Shown piece after piece: positions 1-8,752 of a DNA stretch of 64,000 nt. The stretch covers positions 28,815 to 92,814 of the forward strand of contig CAZJQT010000002.1 of NCBI GenBank assembly GCA_964548655.1, written 5' to 3'. The number at the start of each line of letters is the position of its first letter. Positions within the stretch are counted from its first letter, which is position 1. The DNA is from CAZJQT01 sp964548655 (GTDB lineage: Bacteria > Patescibacteriota > Saccharimonadia > Saccharimonadales > CAZJQT01). The notes beneath the pieces were generated by a model that was given only the letters and a program-made list of their open reading frames with translations, made no database searches and was not told the origin of the DNA. The translations under genes and the position numbers were made by a program.

Positions 1-863
1 GAGCCGTCAGTTATTTGCCTCTCGGCTAGCAAAGCCGCTGATGGATTCTGAACTGGCTCTAGGCCCTTCTCAGTCATTTCAAAGATACCTGCCTCGGTAG
101 TAGGACCGTAACGGTTTTTGCCAGCTCTGAGTACTTTGAAGCCACCATAACGGTCACCCTCCAGCTGCAAGACCACGTCGACTACATGCTCTAAGAGTTT
201 GGGTCCAGCAATCGAGCCTTCTTTGGTAACGTGACCGACTAAAACTAGAGCGGTATTGGTCTGTTTGGCGGCCAGACTAAGCATATGGGTGCTGTTAGTA
301 ATTTGGCTAACACTGCCAGCGGCCGAAGCGATTGCCTCAGCGGTTATGGTCTGGATTGAATCGACAATAACCAACTTATAGCTGTCATTCATCATAGTAT
401 GAGCAATATCATCAGCACTGTTACTGGTTGCAATCTGTAATTGTTTCGAGCCCAGACCAAGCCGCTTGGCTCTTAGGCCAATCTGGTGGGCTGATTCTTC
501 GCCACTGATGTATAAAACTGGTACTTTTTCTGCCAGTTTATAGGCTAGTTGTAGCAGTAGTGTGCTTTTGCCAATGCCGGGTTCGCCGGCTAGCAAATTA
601 ACACTGCCAGCTACTAGACCACCACCCAATACTTGATCCAATTCATCAATGCCACTGACCAGCCGTTTTTGATCTTTGCTGAGTGAGGCGGTGGCTGAAA
701 CTGTCTGTAAATCACGCCCAGAGCTTTTTAACTGCCCAGTACTGACTGATAGTTGCTCCTGCAAAGTGTTCCACTCGCCGCATTGGAAGCATTTACCACT
801 CCATGTACTGCTGGCGGCTCCACAATTACTACAAACGTACCTAACGGACTCCTTTTTTGCCAT
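1..863 (-). CDS. radA: DNA repair protein RadA/Sms, N-terminal part (runs off the window start)
   Basis: RadA is a RecA-like ATPase that helps process recombination intermediates and branch migration. The reading frame starts at 863 and continues beyond base 1, leaving about 287 N-terminal residues. A four-cysteine zinc finger opens the protein (C11-x2-C14 and C25-x2-C28, read as CSNCG and CFQCG). The Walker A motif GEPGIGKST follows, read on the minus strand near 565-600, with LYISGEES further on; both are typical of RadA. A TAGAAT -10 box preceded by TGC lies at 873-878 and would leave a leader of about three bases. The missing C-terminus should carry the KNRFG motif and the Lon-like domain. 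The family assignment is firm. Confidence 0.95.
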   Translation of the reverse strand, partial: MAKKESVRYVCSNCGAASSTWSGKCFQCGEWNTLQEQLSVSTGQLKSSGRDLQTVSATASLSKDQKRLVSGIDELDQVLGGGLVAGSVNLLAGEPGIGKSTLLLQLAYKLAEKVPVLYISGEESAHQIGLRAKRLGLGSKQLQIATSNSADDIAHTMMNDSYKLVIVDSIQTITAEAIASAAGSVSQITNSTHMLSLAAKQTNTALVLVGHVTKEGSIAGPKLLEHVVDVVLQLEGDRYGGFKVLRAGKNRYGPTTEAGIFEMTEKGLEPVQNPSAALLAERQITDG

Positions 864-872
864 AGTCTTAGT

Positions 873-878
873 ATTCTA
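873..878 (-). promoter_or_regulatory. Extended -10 (TGC-TAGAAT) for radA
   Basis: TAGAAT on the minus strand, directly preceded by TGC. The predicted start of transcription is near 866, three bases before the radA ATG. No convincing -35 was seen. The same TGCTAGAAT string precedes two other minus-strand genes (1862-1867 and 12709-12714). Confidence 0.5.
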
Positions 879-883
879 GCAAA

Positions 884-1855
884 CTATTGCTGTTGGATGG
901 TCTCGGGTGTGTTTTGAATGGCATTTATTAGCTGGTTTTCTTCCAGCGCCAGAGCATTTCGCTCCTCAAGTAAGCTATTGTATTGGCTGATCAAACTCTT
1001 GATGCGGTTGACGTTTTGATTATAGCTAGCAACTTGGGCGTTATAGTCGTTTACGCCAGCATTGTAGTCTTTGTAATCTTTAGCTGCCAGGTACGCGTCC
1101 AGTTGAGCCCGCTTGGCATCAATCACCTTCTGCTGAGCATTCAAGGAAGCTTCGAGGCTATCGATTTGCTGTTTTATGCTAGCCAGCTCCCGGTCATCTT
1201 CGGCGACTTTGTTTTTACGGTCGGTGAAGGCTTTCTCGTAGTTCTCAGAGTAGCTAACTATTTTTGACCGATCAGAAAAATAACGGCCATAGTAGGTTTC
1301 CAATTCTGGGGGTAAATTGCGTACTTCCGTACCGAGGATTGAATGGAGCTCATTGGTAACGTCGGCACCGCTTTTCTGGTATTCTTCTACGGTGTTTTTA
1401 ATACGATCGTCTTGGAGACCTGCATAGGCTTGGTCAATTAGTTTATTTACGCGCTGTTTCTCCGACGGACTCAGACGGTCATAGGCAGCGTGCAGGGTTT
1501 CATGAGCGGCTGTAACCTGCAAGATACCACTCAGCCTCGGATCCTGAATATTGCTAAGATAAATACCTTTAAAGGCTACATAACAGCCTAGGATTATAGT
1601 TTTTTCATCACTTTTACAGTTCTGGCTGAAGGTTTGCTTATCTTCTAAGTCCGGGTGATAGACGTAAAACAAATGTTGGGTTGATGGTTTCATGGTTGTG
1701 TCTGCCGCAATCTGTGCGATTGCAGCTGGCGGTTGGTAACCACGCAGACGCCACCAATCATAAATAGCCCAGTGTTGCCACCATACCAATACCACCGCGG
1801 CAATCAGAGCTAAACTAGTTAGTAGTGAAACAACCTTTTTCAGGCTATCTTTCAT
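884..1855 (-). CDS. Membrane-anchored putative zinc metallopeptidase with C-terminal coiled coil
   Basis: 323 residues. Residues about 8-27 form a single hydrophobic segment, so the protein is probably anchored in the membrane with the rest outside. H118-E-T-L-H122 matches the HExxH zinc-binding signature and sits in AAHETLHAAYD, which supports a zincin-like fold; D126 could be the third ligand. From about residue 205 to the end the sequence is rich in K, E, Q, N and D with heptad-like spacing and is predicted to be a long coiled coil. I cannot name the family, and substrate and role are unknown. The ATG lies exactly seven bases after a TAGAAT box, so the message is predicted to be leaderless and this start is well supported. 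Confidence 0.7.
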   Translation of the reverse strand: MKDSLKKVVSLLTSLALIAAVVLVWWQHWAIYDWWRLRGYQPPAAIAQIAADTTMKPSTQHLFYVYHPDLEDKQTFSQNCKSDEKTIILGCYVAFKGIYLSNIQDPRLSGILQVTAAHETLHAAYDRLSPSEKQRVNKLIDQAYAGLQDDRIKNTVEEYQKSGADVTNELHSILGTEVRNLPPELETYYGRYFSDRSKIVSYSENYEKAFTDRKNKVAEDDRELASIKQQIDSLEASLNAQQKVIDAKRAQLDAYLAAKDYKDYNAGVNDYNAQVASYNQNVNRIKSLISQYNSLLEERNALALEENQLINAIQNTPETIQQQ

Positions 1856-1861
1856 ATTGCT

Positions 1862-1867
1862 ATTCTA
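1862..1867 (-). promoter_or_regulatory. Extended -10 of a leaderless gene (TGC-TAGAAT)
   Basis: TAGAAT preceded by TGC on the minus strand. Seven bases downstream is the A of the ATG at 1855, so no 5' leader is expected. Confidence 0.6.
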
Positions 1868-1872
1868 GCAGT

Positions 1873-4350
1873 TTACTCAGTGACGAGGGCATATTTTAGA
1901 TCGTTTTTATCAGCGTTGACCTTAACGATATGACCCTTTTCATGTTTTTCGTCCAAAAGTTCCAGAGCAATGTGATCTTCTAGGGTGTCCTGGATTAGTC
2001 GACGCATCGGCCGTACGCCATTTTTGGCATCATAACCGTTAGTTAGTAAATAATCTTTGGCAGCTTTGGTGATCTCCAGGCCAATGCCGTGCTTAACCAA
2101 GCGTTGGCGCAGCTCATCGAGTTGAAGGTCCAAGATCTTCAAAACATTTGGGCGGCTGAGGGCTTTGAAAACAATCACTTTATCGATACGGTTGAGTAGC
2201 TCGGGACGCATGGTTTTCTTGAGAGAATCCAGGACTTTATCCTTATTGGCTTCATGCATCTGTTCTAAATCGTCAAGATCCGTATTGTCTTGGGCATGAA
2301 AGCCAAGATCGGCTTCCTTCTGAAGCTTATCAGCGCCGATGTTGCTGGTCATGATGACAATGGTGTTACTAAAATCAATCTTGCGACCTTTAGCATCGGT
2401 CAGGACACCGTCTTCTAGGATCTGGAGTAGCATGTTGAAAACTTCTGGATGAGCTTTTTCGATCTCATCAAACAAGACTAAGCTATAGGGTTGCCGGCGG
2501 ATTTTATCTGTTAATTGGCCACCATCGTCGTAACCGACGTAGCCAGCTGGTGCGCCAACTAAACGAGCCACGGTGTGGTGTTCGCCAAACTCGCTCATGT
2601 CGATTTTTACCAAAGCGTCTTCGCTGCCAAAGAATTCACGAGCCAAGACTCGCGCTAATTCGGTCTTGCCAACACCGGTTGGTCCCAAGAATATGAATGA
2701 GCCGATTGGACGGCCGGAAGCACCGATGCCTGTCCGGTTGCGCCTAATTGCCTTGGAAGCAGCGGCAACGGCCTCATCCTGGCCAATCACAAACTTGGAG
2801 ATATTCTTTTCTAGGTTCAGTAAATACTTGGCTTCTGATCTGATAACTTTAGTTACCGGTACGCCAGTCATCCTAGCCACTACATCGGCTACATCCTCAC
2901 TAGTCATGACAATTTTCTTTTGAATCTTGCCATTTTTCTTGAGTTTCTTGAGGTCTTCGTTGATCTGGATAGCACGCTGTTTGAGTTTGGCGGCCAGTTC
3001 ATAATCCTGGTTGTCAGCCGCGTCATCCTTTTGGATATTAACCAATTGGAGTTCCTTTTGCAGTTTGCGAATTTCTGGTGGAGTTTTACCTTTGTCGACT
3101 TTTAGATAAGCCGCCGTTTCATCCAAAAGATCGATGGCTTTGTCAGGCATAAAACGGTCGTTGACGTAGCGTTTGGCCAGTACAGCCGTATCTTCTAAGA
3201 CCTCATCACTGACTTTTACGTTATGGAAATCCTCGTAATGTTTGCGTAGGCCTTTTAAGATAGCAATGGTTTCAGGCAAAGTTGCTTCAGGTACTTGTAT
3301 GGGCTGGAAACGCCGTTCCAGAGCCGCATCTTTCTCTATGTGTTTAGTGTATTCGGCAGTAGTAGTGGCGCCGACCAGCTGGATCTTACCACGGGCTAAA
3401 GCTGGTTTTAGAATGTTACCAGCGTCCATGGCGCCCTCGGCAGCGCCAGCTCCAACAATCAGATGCAGCTCGTCAATGAAGACGATACTGCGGTTGTCGT
3501 TTTCTAGTTCACCCATGACCTTTTTAAGTCGTTCTTCAAACTCACCGCGGTATTTTGTACCGGCAATCATAGCGGCCAAATCAAGCATCACTAAACGCTT
3601 GTCTAGCAAGCTATCCGGTACTTCTTCGGATACTATGCGTTGGGCTAGGCCCTCAACAATGGCAGTCTTACCAACACCCGGTTCGCCAATTAGAACTGGA
3701 TTGTTCTTGGTACGACGGTTAAGAATAGTAACCAAACGACGAATTTGCGGTTCACGGCCAACTACGGGGTCAAGTTTGCCTTGTTTCGCTTGCGCTGTTA
3801 AGTCGGTGCCAAAAAAGTCCAGCGCCGTCTTACGTTGTTTGCCGCCACGGCGACGGTGTTCGGTTGAGGCCTCGCTCTCGCCATCAAATTGTTGACGGTT
3901 GAGGAACTGTTCTAGCTCGTTTGTTAGAAAATCAACGTCAACATTCATGTCCTTGAGTAACTTGGTAGCACGTGCGTTCTTTTGGCTCAAAATACTGTAT
4001 AAAATGTGCTCAGTGCCAGTCACGTCCTGATTGAAATCCTGAGAAATTTCGGTCGCCATTTTTAGAGTCAGCTTGGCCGTTTCGCTCAAGCCTTTAGCGC
4101 CCATATTAATAACTAGAGTTTTGGGGGTCAGATTCAAAACTAAACGTGCTCGATCCAGCGTGATGCCAGCATTGCTTAGAAACTTTGCACCCAGGCTACC
4201 TGGCTGAGCCAAAACACCCAACAACAGATGCTCTGTGCCCACGTAACTGCTGCCAAAACTGCGAGCAATGGCGTCGGCATGCTTTAGGCTAGAAATAGCA
4301 TTGTCGGTTAAGTTTTTGTTGAAATCTTGAAATTCGTTTGAATTAGGCAT
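1873..4350 (-). CDS. clpC: ATP-dependent Clp protease ATPase subunit ClpC
   Basis: 825-residue class I Hsp100 unfoldase that feeds substrates to ClpP in the cytoplasm. The N-terminal Clp repeat domain spans about residues 10-150. AAA domain 1 has Walker A GEPGVGKT (about 222-229) and Walker B VFIDELH (about 290-296). A middle region carries a UVR-like stretch (about 445-470), typical of ClpC rather than ClpA. AAA domain 2 has Walker A GPTGVGKT (about 556-563). Length and order match ClpC. The gene stands alone behind a perfect CIRCE operator, so it is predicted to be HrcA-repressed and heat-induced. No clpP or hrcA lies in the window. Confidence 0.96.
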   Translation of the reverse strand: MPNSNEFQDFNKNLTDNAISSLKHADAIARSFGSSYVGTEHLLLGVLAQPGSLGAKFLSNAGITLDRARLVLNLTPKTLVINMGAKGLSETAKLTLKMATEISQDFNQDVTGTEHILYSILSQKNARATKLLKDMNVDVDFLTNELEQFLNRQQFDGESEASTEHRRRGGKQRKTALDFFGTDLTAQAKQGKLDPVVGREPQIRRLVTILNRRTKNNPVLIGEPGVGKTAIVEGLAQRIVSEEVPDSLLDKRLVMLDLAAMIAGTKYRGEFEERLKKVMGELENDNRSIVFIDELHLIVGAGAAEGAMDAGNILKPALARGKIQLVGATTTAEYTKHIEKDAALERRFQPIQVPEATLPETIAILKGLRKHYEDFHNVKVSDEVLEDTAVLAKRYVNDRFMPDKAIDLLDETAAYLKVDKGKTPPEIRKLQKELQLVNIQKDDAADNQDYELAAKLKQRAIQINEDLKKLKKNGKIQKKIVMTSEDVADVVARMTGVPVTKVIRSEAKYLLNLEKNISKFVIGQDEAVAAASKAIRRNRTGIGASGRPIGSFIFLGPTGVGKTELARVLAREFFGSEDALVKIDMSEFGEHHTVARLVGAPAGYVGYDDGGQLTDKIRRQPYSLVLFDEIEKAHPEVFNMLLQILEDGVLTDAKGRKIDFSNTIVIMTSNIGADKLQKEADLGFHAQDNTDLDDLEQMHEANKDKVLDSLKKTMRPELLNRIDKVIVFKALSRPNVLKILDLQLDELRQRLVKHGIGLEITKAAKDYLLTNGYDAKNGVRPMRRLIQDTLEDHIALELLDEKHEKGHIVKVNADKNDLKYALVTE

Positions 4351-4397
4351 ATTTATGATTCCTACCCTAGCAGTGATTTTAGAAAACCGCTACATCC

Positions 4398-4425
4398 ATA
4401 ATATCATTTAGCACTCAAAGGTCAA
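4398..4425 (-). promoter_or_regulatory. clpC promoter, -35 inside the CIRCE element
   Basis: On the minus strand TTGACC (4420-4425) and TATTAT (4398-4403) are separated by 16 bases. The -35 hexamer lies in the spacer of the CIRCE inverted repeat, so bound HrcA would block polymerase. Predicted leader about 41 bases. Confidence 0.7.
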
Positions 4426-4434
4426 GAGTGCTAA
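4408..4434. promoter_or_regulatory. CIRCE operator (HrcA binding site)
   Basis: TTAGCACTC, nine spacer bases, GAGTGCTAA: both arms match the canonical CIRCE consensus without a mismatch. It lies about 58 bases upstream of clpC. The repressor that binds this element in other bacteria is HrcA, which must be encoded elsewhere. Confidence 0.95.
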
Positions 4435-4454
4435 TCCAATCTGTTATACGACTT

Positions 4455-6821
4455 TTAGGTCTCGGATGCTTGACGATGAGCCGCGAAGTAGCTCTCCACA
4501 CACTGTTTGACAATTTCAACGGCTTTTTTCTGGCGCGGACTTCCTTTACCTAGCTCGTGTCTAGAATTATTGTACAACTTCATAGCTATCATGTTTTCAG
4601 CTGTGACAGGCGTCTCATAAACATCGGCCGTATCAAGACTTAATAGCCCAGCTGTTTGCAACCGTTCCATATTGGTTTTGGTGCCAAATATTGTGCTGTT
4701 ACCCTTTAGCCGAGCGTTACGGGCAGAGATCGTCCCTTCTACCATTAGACCCTCTTCTTCTAATTGAGAGATAGTTTCACCAATTTTGTGTCGCCAATCC
4801 TTCTCCCATTCACCGTTGGATTCGCTACTTTTTTGGGCACGCTTGCTGGCTTTTTTAGCTGTTCGTTTGCTGTCTTTTTCGGTTTGGCTTGGTTGTTGTT
4901 CAGGAACCGGCGCTGTGGCCACTGGATTTGGGGTAGCTTCAGCCAAGGCTTGTTCTTTTTCGGCTTGTTGCTGCGCCTTTTTAAGCCTTTCTTTAGCGGC
5001 TTGTTCAGCGATGTACTGAGCTCGTTTTTCTAAGATCTCGGCTTCGTCATCTTCTGACTCAAATGTAGCTCCATGACGAGTGCTGTCAGTCGCATTAACT
5101 TCGTAATTTAGCTGTAGTTGTACCGGCTCTCGGCCATCATCAAAATCGTAAGCAACTCCCCAGAAAACTGTTGGCTGGTTGCCGATATCATTTACGAATA
5201 TCCTACGCCCGCGTGCTCTTAAAGCCGCTTCAAAAACCGGCCGAGTAGCTTCATCATTTAACCTGTCGTAAACATAATCAATCAGACCGAGCCTGGGATC
5301 ACCGACCTCAAAACTATCTAGTAGTTCAGTAAGGTTTTCTGGCCGAACGGCGTTACTCAAAATAGCGTAAACGCGGGTGCGCCTAGCGTCAATCTCTTGC
5401 TGTGTGGCTGGACGTCGGCGTGAATCAAACTGAATGTCAGCATTTTCAAACGCCTCGACAACCTCCTCCGGAATGGCTGGTATGCCGAGATGCTCCAACA
5501 GCCGACCACGGTCATTGAAATATTGTGTCAGCAAGGCGCCTTTACGAAGTGTCAACTCATGCTCAGGTGCTTCTTCATCGGCTTCAATCGGTGCCTTAAC
5601 AGCGCCATCGGATACCTTTTCTCGCAAGTAATAGCCTGGCTCGGTACGGGTACCTTTGCCCGGACGCTTATCATCGGTTCTTACAGATACCAATTCATAT
5701 AGATCACCCAAGCCCTTTTCTCTCAAAGCAGACATGATAGAGCCTGTTGTAGAACTCAATATATATTTACCATCTTTGCGTTTTGCTATTTCGCTCGTGG
5801 TATAGACTCCAAATTTAACCAAATCGTTCGTGATAAGTGGTTTGTCTTGGGTAGCCTTTAGTAAAAGCTGGAAGGCCAGTGCAACTTTACCGCCCATTGT
5901 TTGGCCATTGGGCAATTTAGCGATGCCCAGAAGGACATCATCATAAGCTTCCTCAATATGTTCAAATTTCAAATCAAAATCGCCCAGACTGTACATTATT
6001 AGGCGCGGTTGAACTTTATCGACGTTTATAAGAGGCTGTCCTTTGTACACGAGGTCATCACGTAGGAAATCACCTATGTAATTTTGCCAAGTCATACTAT
6101 AAAATTCCTTGATACCTAGTGTTGCGTGATCCCAAATGTCTTTGGCTCGAAGCGGTTCATTGGGATGGTCGGCGATATACTCAATTGCGCGCAGCCGGCA
6201 TTCCTCAACAAACGTCTCGTCTTCAACAGAACTAGTGCCCCCTCCCATTCGCCGACTAAGTGGCATTGGTTTATTGCCGACTAACAAAACATTATTGCCT
6301 TTGTAGACCACAACTTTTAGCGGTGTTCGGTTACTTTCTTGCTCTGGTGCGCCGGGTTCAGGCTCAACTGGTTGAGCTGTTGTCTCGGGTTGCGGGGCAG
6401 ATGTTTCGGTATCCCTTTGAATAATCGACAGTTTGCCTACCTTAGATGCAAAATGTTTACCAACCCAGTAAGCTTTGGCAAACTTTGTGTCGTCTTCAGG
6501 GTAAGGTTCGCTTCGTGGTAAAGCAGCCAAACGGGCTTGAATACTTTCTTCGCTAATTAAGCCGTCTTTATAAGGCTTGGTGTTACGCAGATTTTCAATC
6601 TTGCGTATTGTCTCGAGAGTCTCAGGTGTAACAGGCGGCTCAAGGGCAGCTATAAAGTCGGGCTCTGCTTGTGGCGCTAGTGAATCCATAGCCAAGACTG
6701 CAGTATCAATACTTTCAGATACTACTTCGGCTAAATCTGGGTCAGTAGCTAGCTCTTGTAGCTCTTCCCAATTCTTGTACATCTCTCGATAAGAAGATGC
6801 GCGCTCACTAAACTCTGGCAC
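4455..6821 (-). CDS. Large orphan protein, 788 residues, with winged-helix-like and charged linker regions
   Basis: I do not recognise this family. The start is GTG at 6821, supported by GAGG six bases upstream and by a strong promoter at 6850-6878. The N-terminal part (1-165) is acidic and low in complexity near PEPGAPEQES. Residues about 200-400 contain several short helix-turn-helix-like blocks, including one that ends in GYYLREK, which hints at DNA or RNA binding. Residues about 590-665 are a highly charged, probably helical linker rich in A, E, K and Q. There is no signal peptide or membrane segment, so it is likely cytoplasmic. It is transcribed alone between nusA and clpC. Confidence 0.75.
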   Translation of the reverse strand: MPEFSERASSYREMYKNWEELQELATDPDLAEVVSESIDTAVLAMDSLAPQAEPDFIAALEPPVTPETLETIRKIENLRNTKPYKDGLISEESIQARLAALPRSEPYPEDDTKFAKAYWVGKHFASKVGKLSIIQRDTETSAPQPETTAQPVEPEPGAPEQESNRTPLKVVVYKGNNVLLVGNKPMPLSRRMGGGTSSVEDETFVEECRLRAIEYIADHPNEPLRAKDIWDHATLGIKEFYSMTWQNYIGDFLRDDLVYKGQPLINVDKVQPRLIMYSLGDFDLKFEHIEEAYDDVLLGIAKLPNGQTMGGKVALAFQLLLKATQDKPLITNDLVKFGVYTTSEIAKRKDGKYILSSTTGSIMSALREKGLGDLYELVSVRTDDKRPGKGTRTEPGYYLREKVSDGAVKAPIEADEEAPEHELTLRKGALLTQYFNDRGRLLEHLGIPAIPEEVVEAFENADIQFDSRRRPATQQEIDARRTRVYAILSNAVRPENLTELLDSFEVGDPRLGLIDYVYDRLNDEATRPVFEAALRARGRRIFVNDIGNQPTVFWGVAYDFDDGREPVQLQLNYEVNATDSTRHGATFESEDDEAEILEKRAQYIAEQAAKERLKKAQQQAEKEQALAEATPNPVATAPVPEQQPSQTEKDSKRTAKKASKRAQKSSESNGEWEKDWRHKIGETISQLEEEGLMVEGTISARNARLKGNSTIFGTKTNMERLQTAGLLSLDTADVYETPVTAENMIAMKLYNNSRHELGKGSPRQKKAVEIVKQCVESYFAAHRQASET

Positions 6822-6849
6822 TTTAAACCTCTTTTAAGAAAACCAAACT

Positions 6850-6878
6850 ATTATAGTAGTTTGTGGCTACAACGTCAA
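6850..6878 (-). promoter_or_regulatory. Consensus-like sigma-A promoter of the 788-residue orphan gene
   Basis: Minus strand TTGACG (6873-6878), 17-base spacer, TATAAT (6850-6855). This is one of the best promoters in the window; the leader is about 21 bases and contains the GAGG ribosome-binding site. An inverted repeat AACTAAC-ttt-GTTAGTT (6877-6893) touches the -35 box and the 3' end of nusA. Confidence 0.75.
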
Positions 6879-6891
6879 CTAACTTTGTTAG

Positions 6892-8055
6892 TTATTTAGT
6901 TTCTTCTGTACCGTGTTCTTCGATAGCTTCCAACAGAGAACTTTCCAATTGTTCCTTTTTCTTGATCTTTGGGACAACTACTTTGGCTTTTGGTTCGGCG
7001 GCTGGCTCTGGAGCAGCTTGCTCAGAGTTTATGTCAATCTCATAGCCGGTTAACTTACTGGCCAAACGGACATTCTGACCACTTTTACCAATGGCAATGC
7101 TCAACTGATCTTCTGGCACGATGACTTTGGCTTTTTTATTCTTCTCATCCAAAACCACCTTGGTAACCTTGGTTGGGCTTAAGGCATTACTGATATACGC
7201 AATCGGGTCATCACTCCAGACCACAATGTCGATCTTCTCCTGTTCGCCAACTTCACTAATGACAGCATTAACACGTGTGCCATGGCCACCAACAAAGGTA
7301 CCAACTGGGTCAACGCCTGGGACACTACTGGCGACGGCAATCTTTGACCTAACGCCGCCCTCACGGGCGATGCTTTTAATTTCAACCGCACCATTTTCCA
7401 TTTCTGGGACTTCGGCTTTGAAGAGTAGCTCAATAAATTGTGGATTACCGCGCGATACCACCAATTGCGGGCCGCGGAAACCACGCTCGACGTCTTTTAA
7501 GTAGATCTTTAGACGCTGGCCGGGATAGTAACGCTCAGATTGAATTTGTTCGCTTCTGGGCATAATGCCTTGAGCTTTACCTAAATCAACCCGGACGATA
7601 TTGCCTTCAACCCGAGCCACGATACCGTTAACTATCGTGCCGATTTTGTCCTCATATTCTTCCATGATGATTTCGCGCTCAGCTTCACGTAAGCGCTGCA
7701 AGATAACCTGTTTGGCAGTCTGGGCAGCCACGCGGCCAAATGATTCAACCTTTTGGTGAACTTCGATTACGTCACCAACTTTGGCATTCTTCTTCATAAC
7801 CTGAGCCTGACTTAGGCTAATCTGCATATGCTCATCGTCGACTTCATCGACAACTTCCTTGCTAACATAAGCATCAACTTCACCATTATTTAGGTTCATG
7901 GTGACTCGGACTTCTTGCTCGCGGTCACCGTAGTCGCGTCGAAAAGCCGCTGCCAGAGCTTGTTCGACAATCTCCTGCACGACGTCTTCTGGCAAGTCTT
8001 TTTCCTCGGCAATTGTTTTAACCGCTAGGGCTAATTGTTTGATGTCTAAATCCAT
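6892..8055 (-). CDS. nusA: Transcription termination/antitermination factor NusA
   Basis: 387 residues. NusA binds RNA polymerase and nascent RNA and modulates pausing, termination and antitermination. The N-terminal polymerase-binding domain (about 1-125) is followed by an S1 domain (about 130-200; KIGTIVNGIVARVEGNIVRV) and two KH domains (about 225-345; GQNVRLASKLTGYEIDI marks KH2). The tail from about 350 is short, proline/alanine/lysine-rich and acidic at the end, and the acidic repeats of E. coli NusA are absent, which is normal outside Proteobacteria. AGGAG lies six bases before the ATG. A hairpin with a T tract stands just upstream (8075-8100). Confidence 0.96.
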   Translation of the reverse strand: MDLDIKQLALAVKTIAEEKDLPEDVVQEIVEQALAAAFRRDYGDREQEVRVTMNLNNGEVDAYVSKEVVDEVDDEHMQISLSQAQVMKKNAKVGDVIEVHQKVESFGRVAAQTAKQVILQRLREAEREIIMEEYEDKIGTIVNGIVARVEGNIVRVDLGKAQGIMPRSEQIQSERYYPGQRLKIYLKDVERGFRGPQLVVSRGNPQFIELLFKAEVPEMENGAVEIKSIAREGGVRSKIAVASSVPGVDPVGTFVGGHGTRVNAVISEVGEQEKIDIVVWSDDPIAYISNALSPTKVTKVVLDEKNKKAKVIVPEDQLSIAIGKSGQNVRLASKLTGYEIDINSEQAAPEPAAEPKAKVVVPKIKKKEQLESSLLEAIEEHGTEETK

Positions 8056-8074
8056 TATTTCTCCTATATTTCAT

Positions 8075-8100
8075 GAAAAAAGTCGACCTGCTGGCCGACT
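8075..8100 (-). terminator. Rho-independent terminator between the 190-residue orphan and nusA
   Basis: Minus strand: an eight-base-pair stem (AGTCGGCC with GGTCGACT, one G-U pair), loop AGCA, then six T. It lies 23 bases behind the stop of the upstream orphan and about 20 bases before the nusA ATG. It ends the orphan's transcript; since no clear nusA promoter is seen between, attenuation of nusA is possible. Confidence 0.75.
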
Positions 8101-8123
8101 AGTACAGAGTAAATTCTAACTGC

Positions 8124-8696
8124 TTAAGATGGCTTTGTCAAACTACTACCGACAAGATCCATCCCTCGAGAGATTAGACTTACTACTTTCTCAAAATGAT
8201 AGTATTTTATGGCTGCAAAATCATCATCCAGATCTCTACAGATTTGCTCCTCTAGAGGCTGAAGCGGTGTACCCTCTTGAGGCGCAATAATATCTTCTTC
8301 ATGTGCCCGTCTGAGTGACCAACTGAAACGACTTAATGGATCTAGGTTATAACTTACCCCATCATCACGGTACCTCAGGTCATAGTGGCTGGCGAGGGTT
8401 ACAGAACCAAATTGGCCTGCTCTGGTAATATAATTGGACACTAAGTAGTCAGAGCCTTCGCTATCATAGCTTGCCAGAACCCCAAGTTTCTCGTTATACC
8501 CAGCATAGTCTTGTAGGCCCAACTCGACACCACTATACATGGCTCCCCTAACAATCTCATGAATAGATGTGAAATTATTGACACTAGCAAAACTCAATAA
8601 CCTCTCGACGCAATTATGCCAAAGCATTAAACGCTTTGAGTCAACAGCAGGTTCTAGCGGATTTCTTGGATCAATTCCAATCTCGGGGTTAGACAT
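8124..8696 (-). CDS. Orphan protein, 190 residues
   Basis: No family recognised. The protein is soluble in appearance, mixed alpha/beta and mildly acidic, without signal peptide, membrane segment or metal motif. The start is supported by an extended -10 (TGG-TATAAT, 8704-8709) whose predicted transcription start is one base before the ATG, so the mRNA is effectively leaderless. The gene is closed by the terminator at 8075-8100 and stands between nusA and the divergent aminopeptidase gene. Confidence 0.65.
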   Translation of the reverse strand: MSNPEIGIDPRNPLEPAVDSKRLMLWHNCVERLLSFASVNNFTSIHEIVRGAMYSGVELGLQDYAGYNEKLGVLASYDSEGSDYLVSNYITRAGQFGSVTLASHYDLRYRDDGVSYNLDPLSRFSWSLRRAHEEDIIAPQEGTPLQPLEEQICRDLDDDFAAIKYYHFEKVVSLISRGMDLVGSSLTKPS

Positions 8697-8703
8697 TTAG
8701 ACT

Positions 8704-8709
8704 ATTATA
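8704..8709 (-). promoter_or_regulatory. Extended -10 (TGG-TATAAT) of a near-leaderless gene
   Basis: TATAAT preceded by TGG; ATTACA lies 17 bases further upstream as a weak -35. Predicted transcription start 8697, ATG at 8696. Confidence 0.6.
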
Positions 8710-8752
8710 CCACATTAAGGAAGTTCTGTAATGTTTGTGTAGAATATAGGTA

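Noticed and set aside
3242..3895. 217-codon open frame antisense to clpC
   Set aside because: It lies wholly within clpC, has low-complexity shadow composition (Ser, Arg, Pro) and no promoter or ribosome-binding site.
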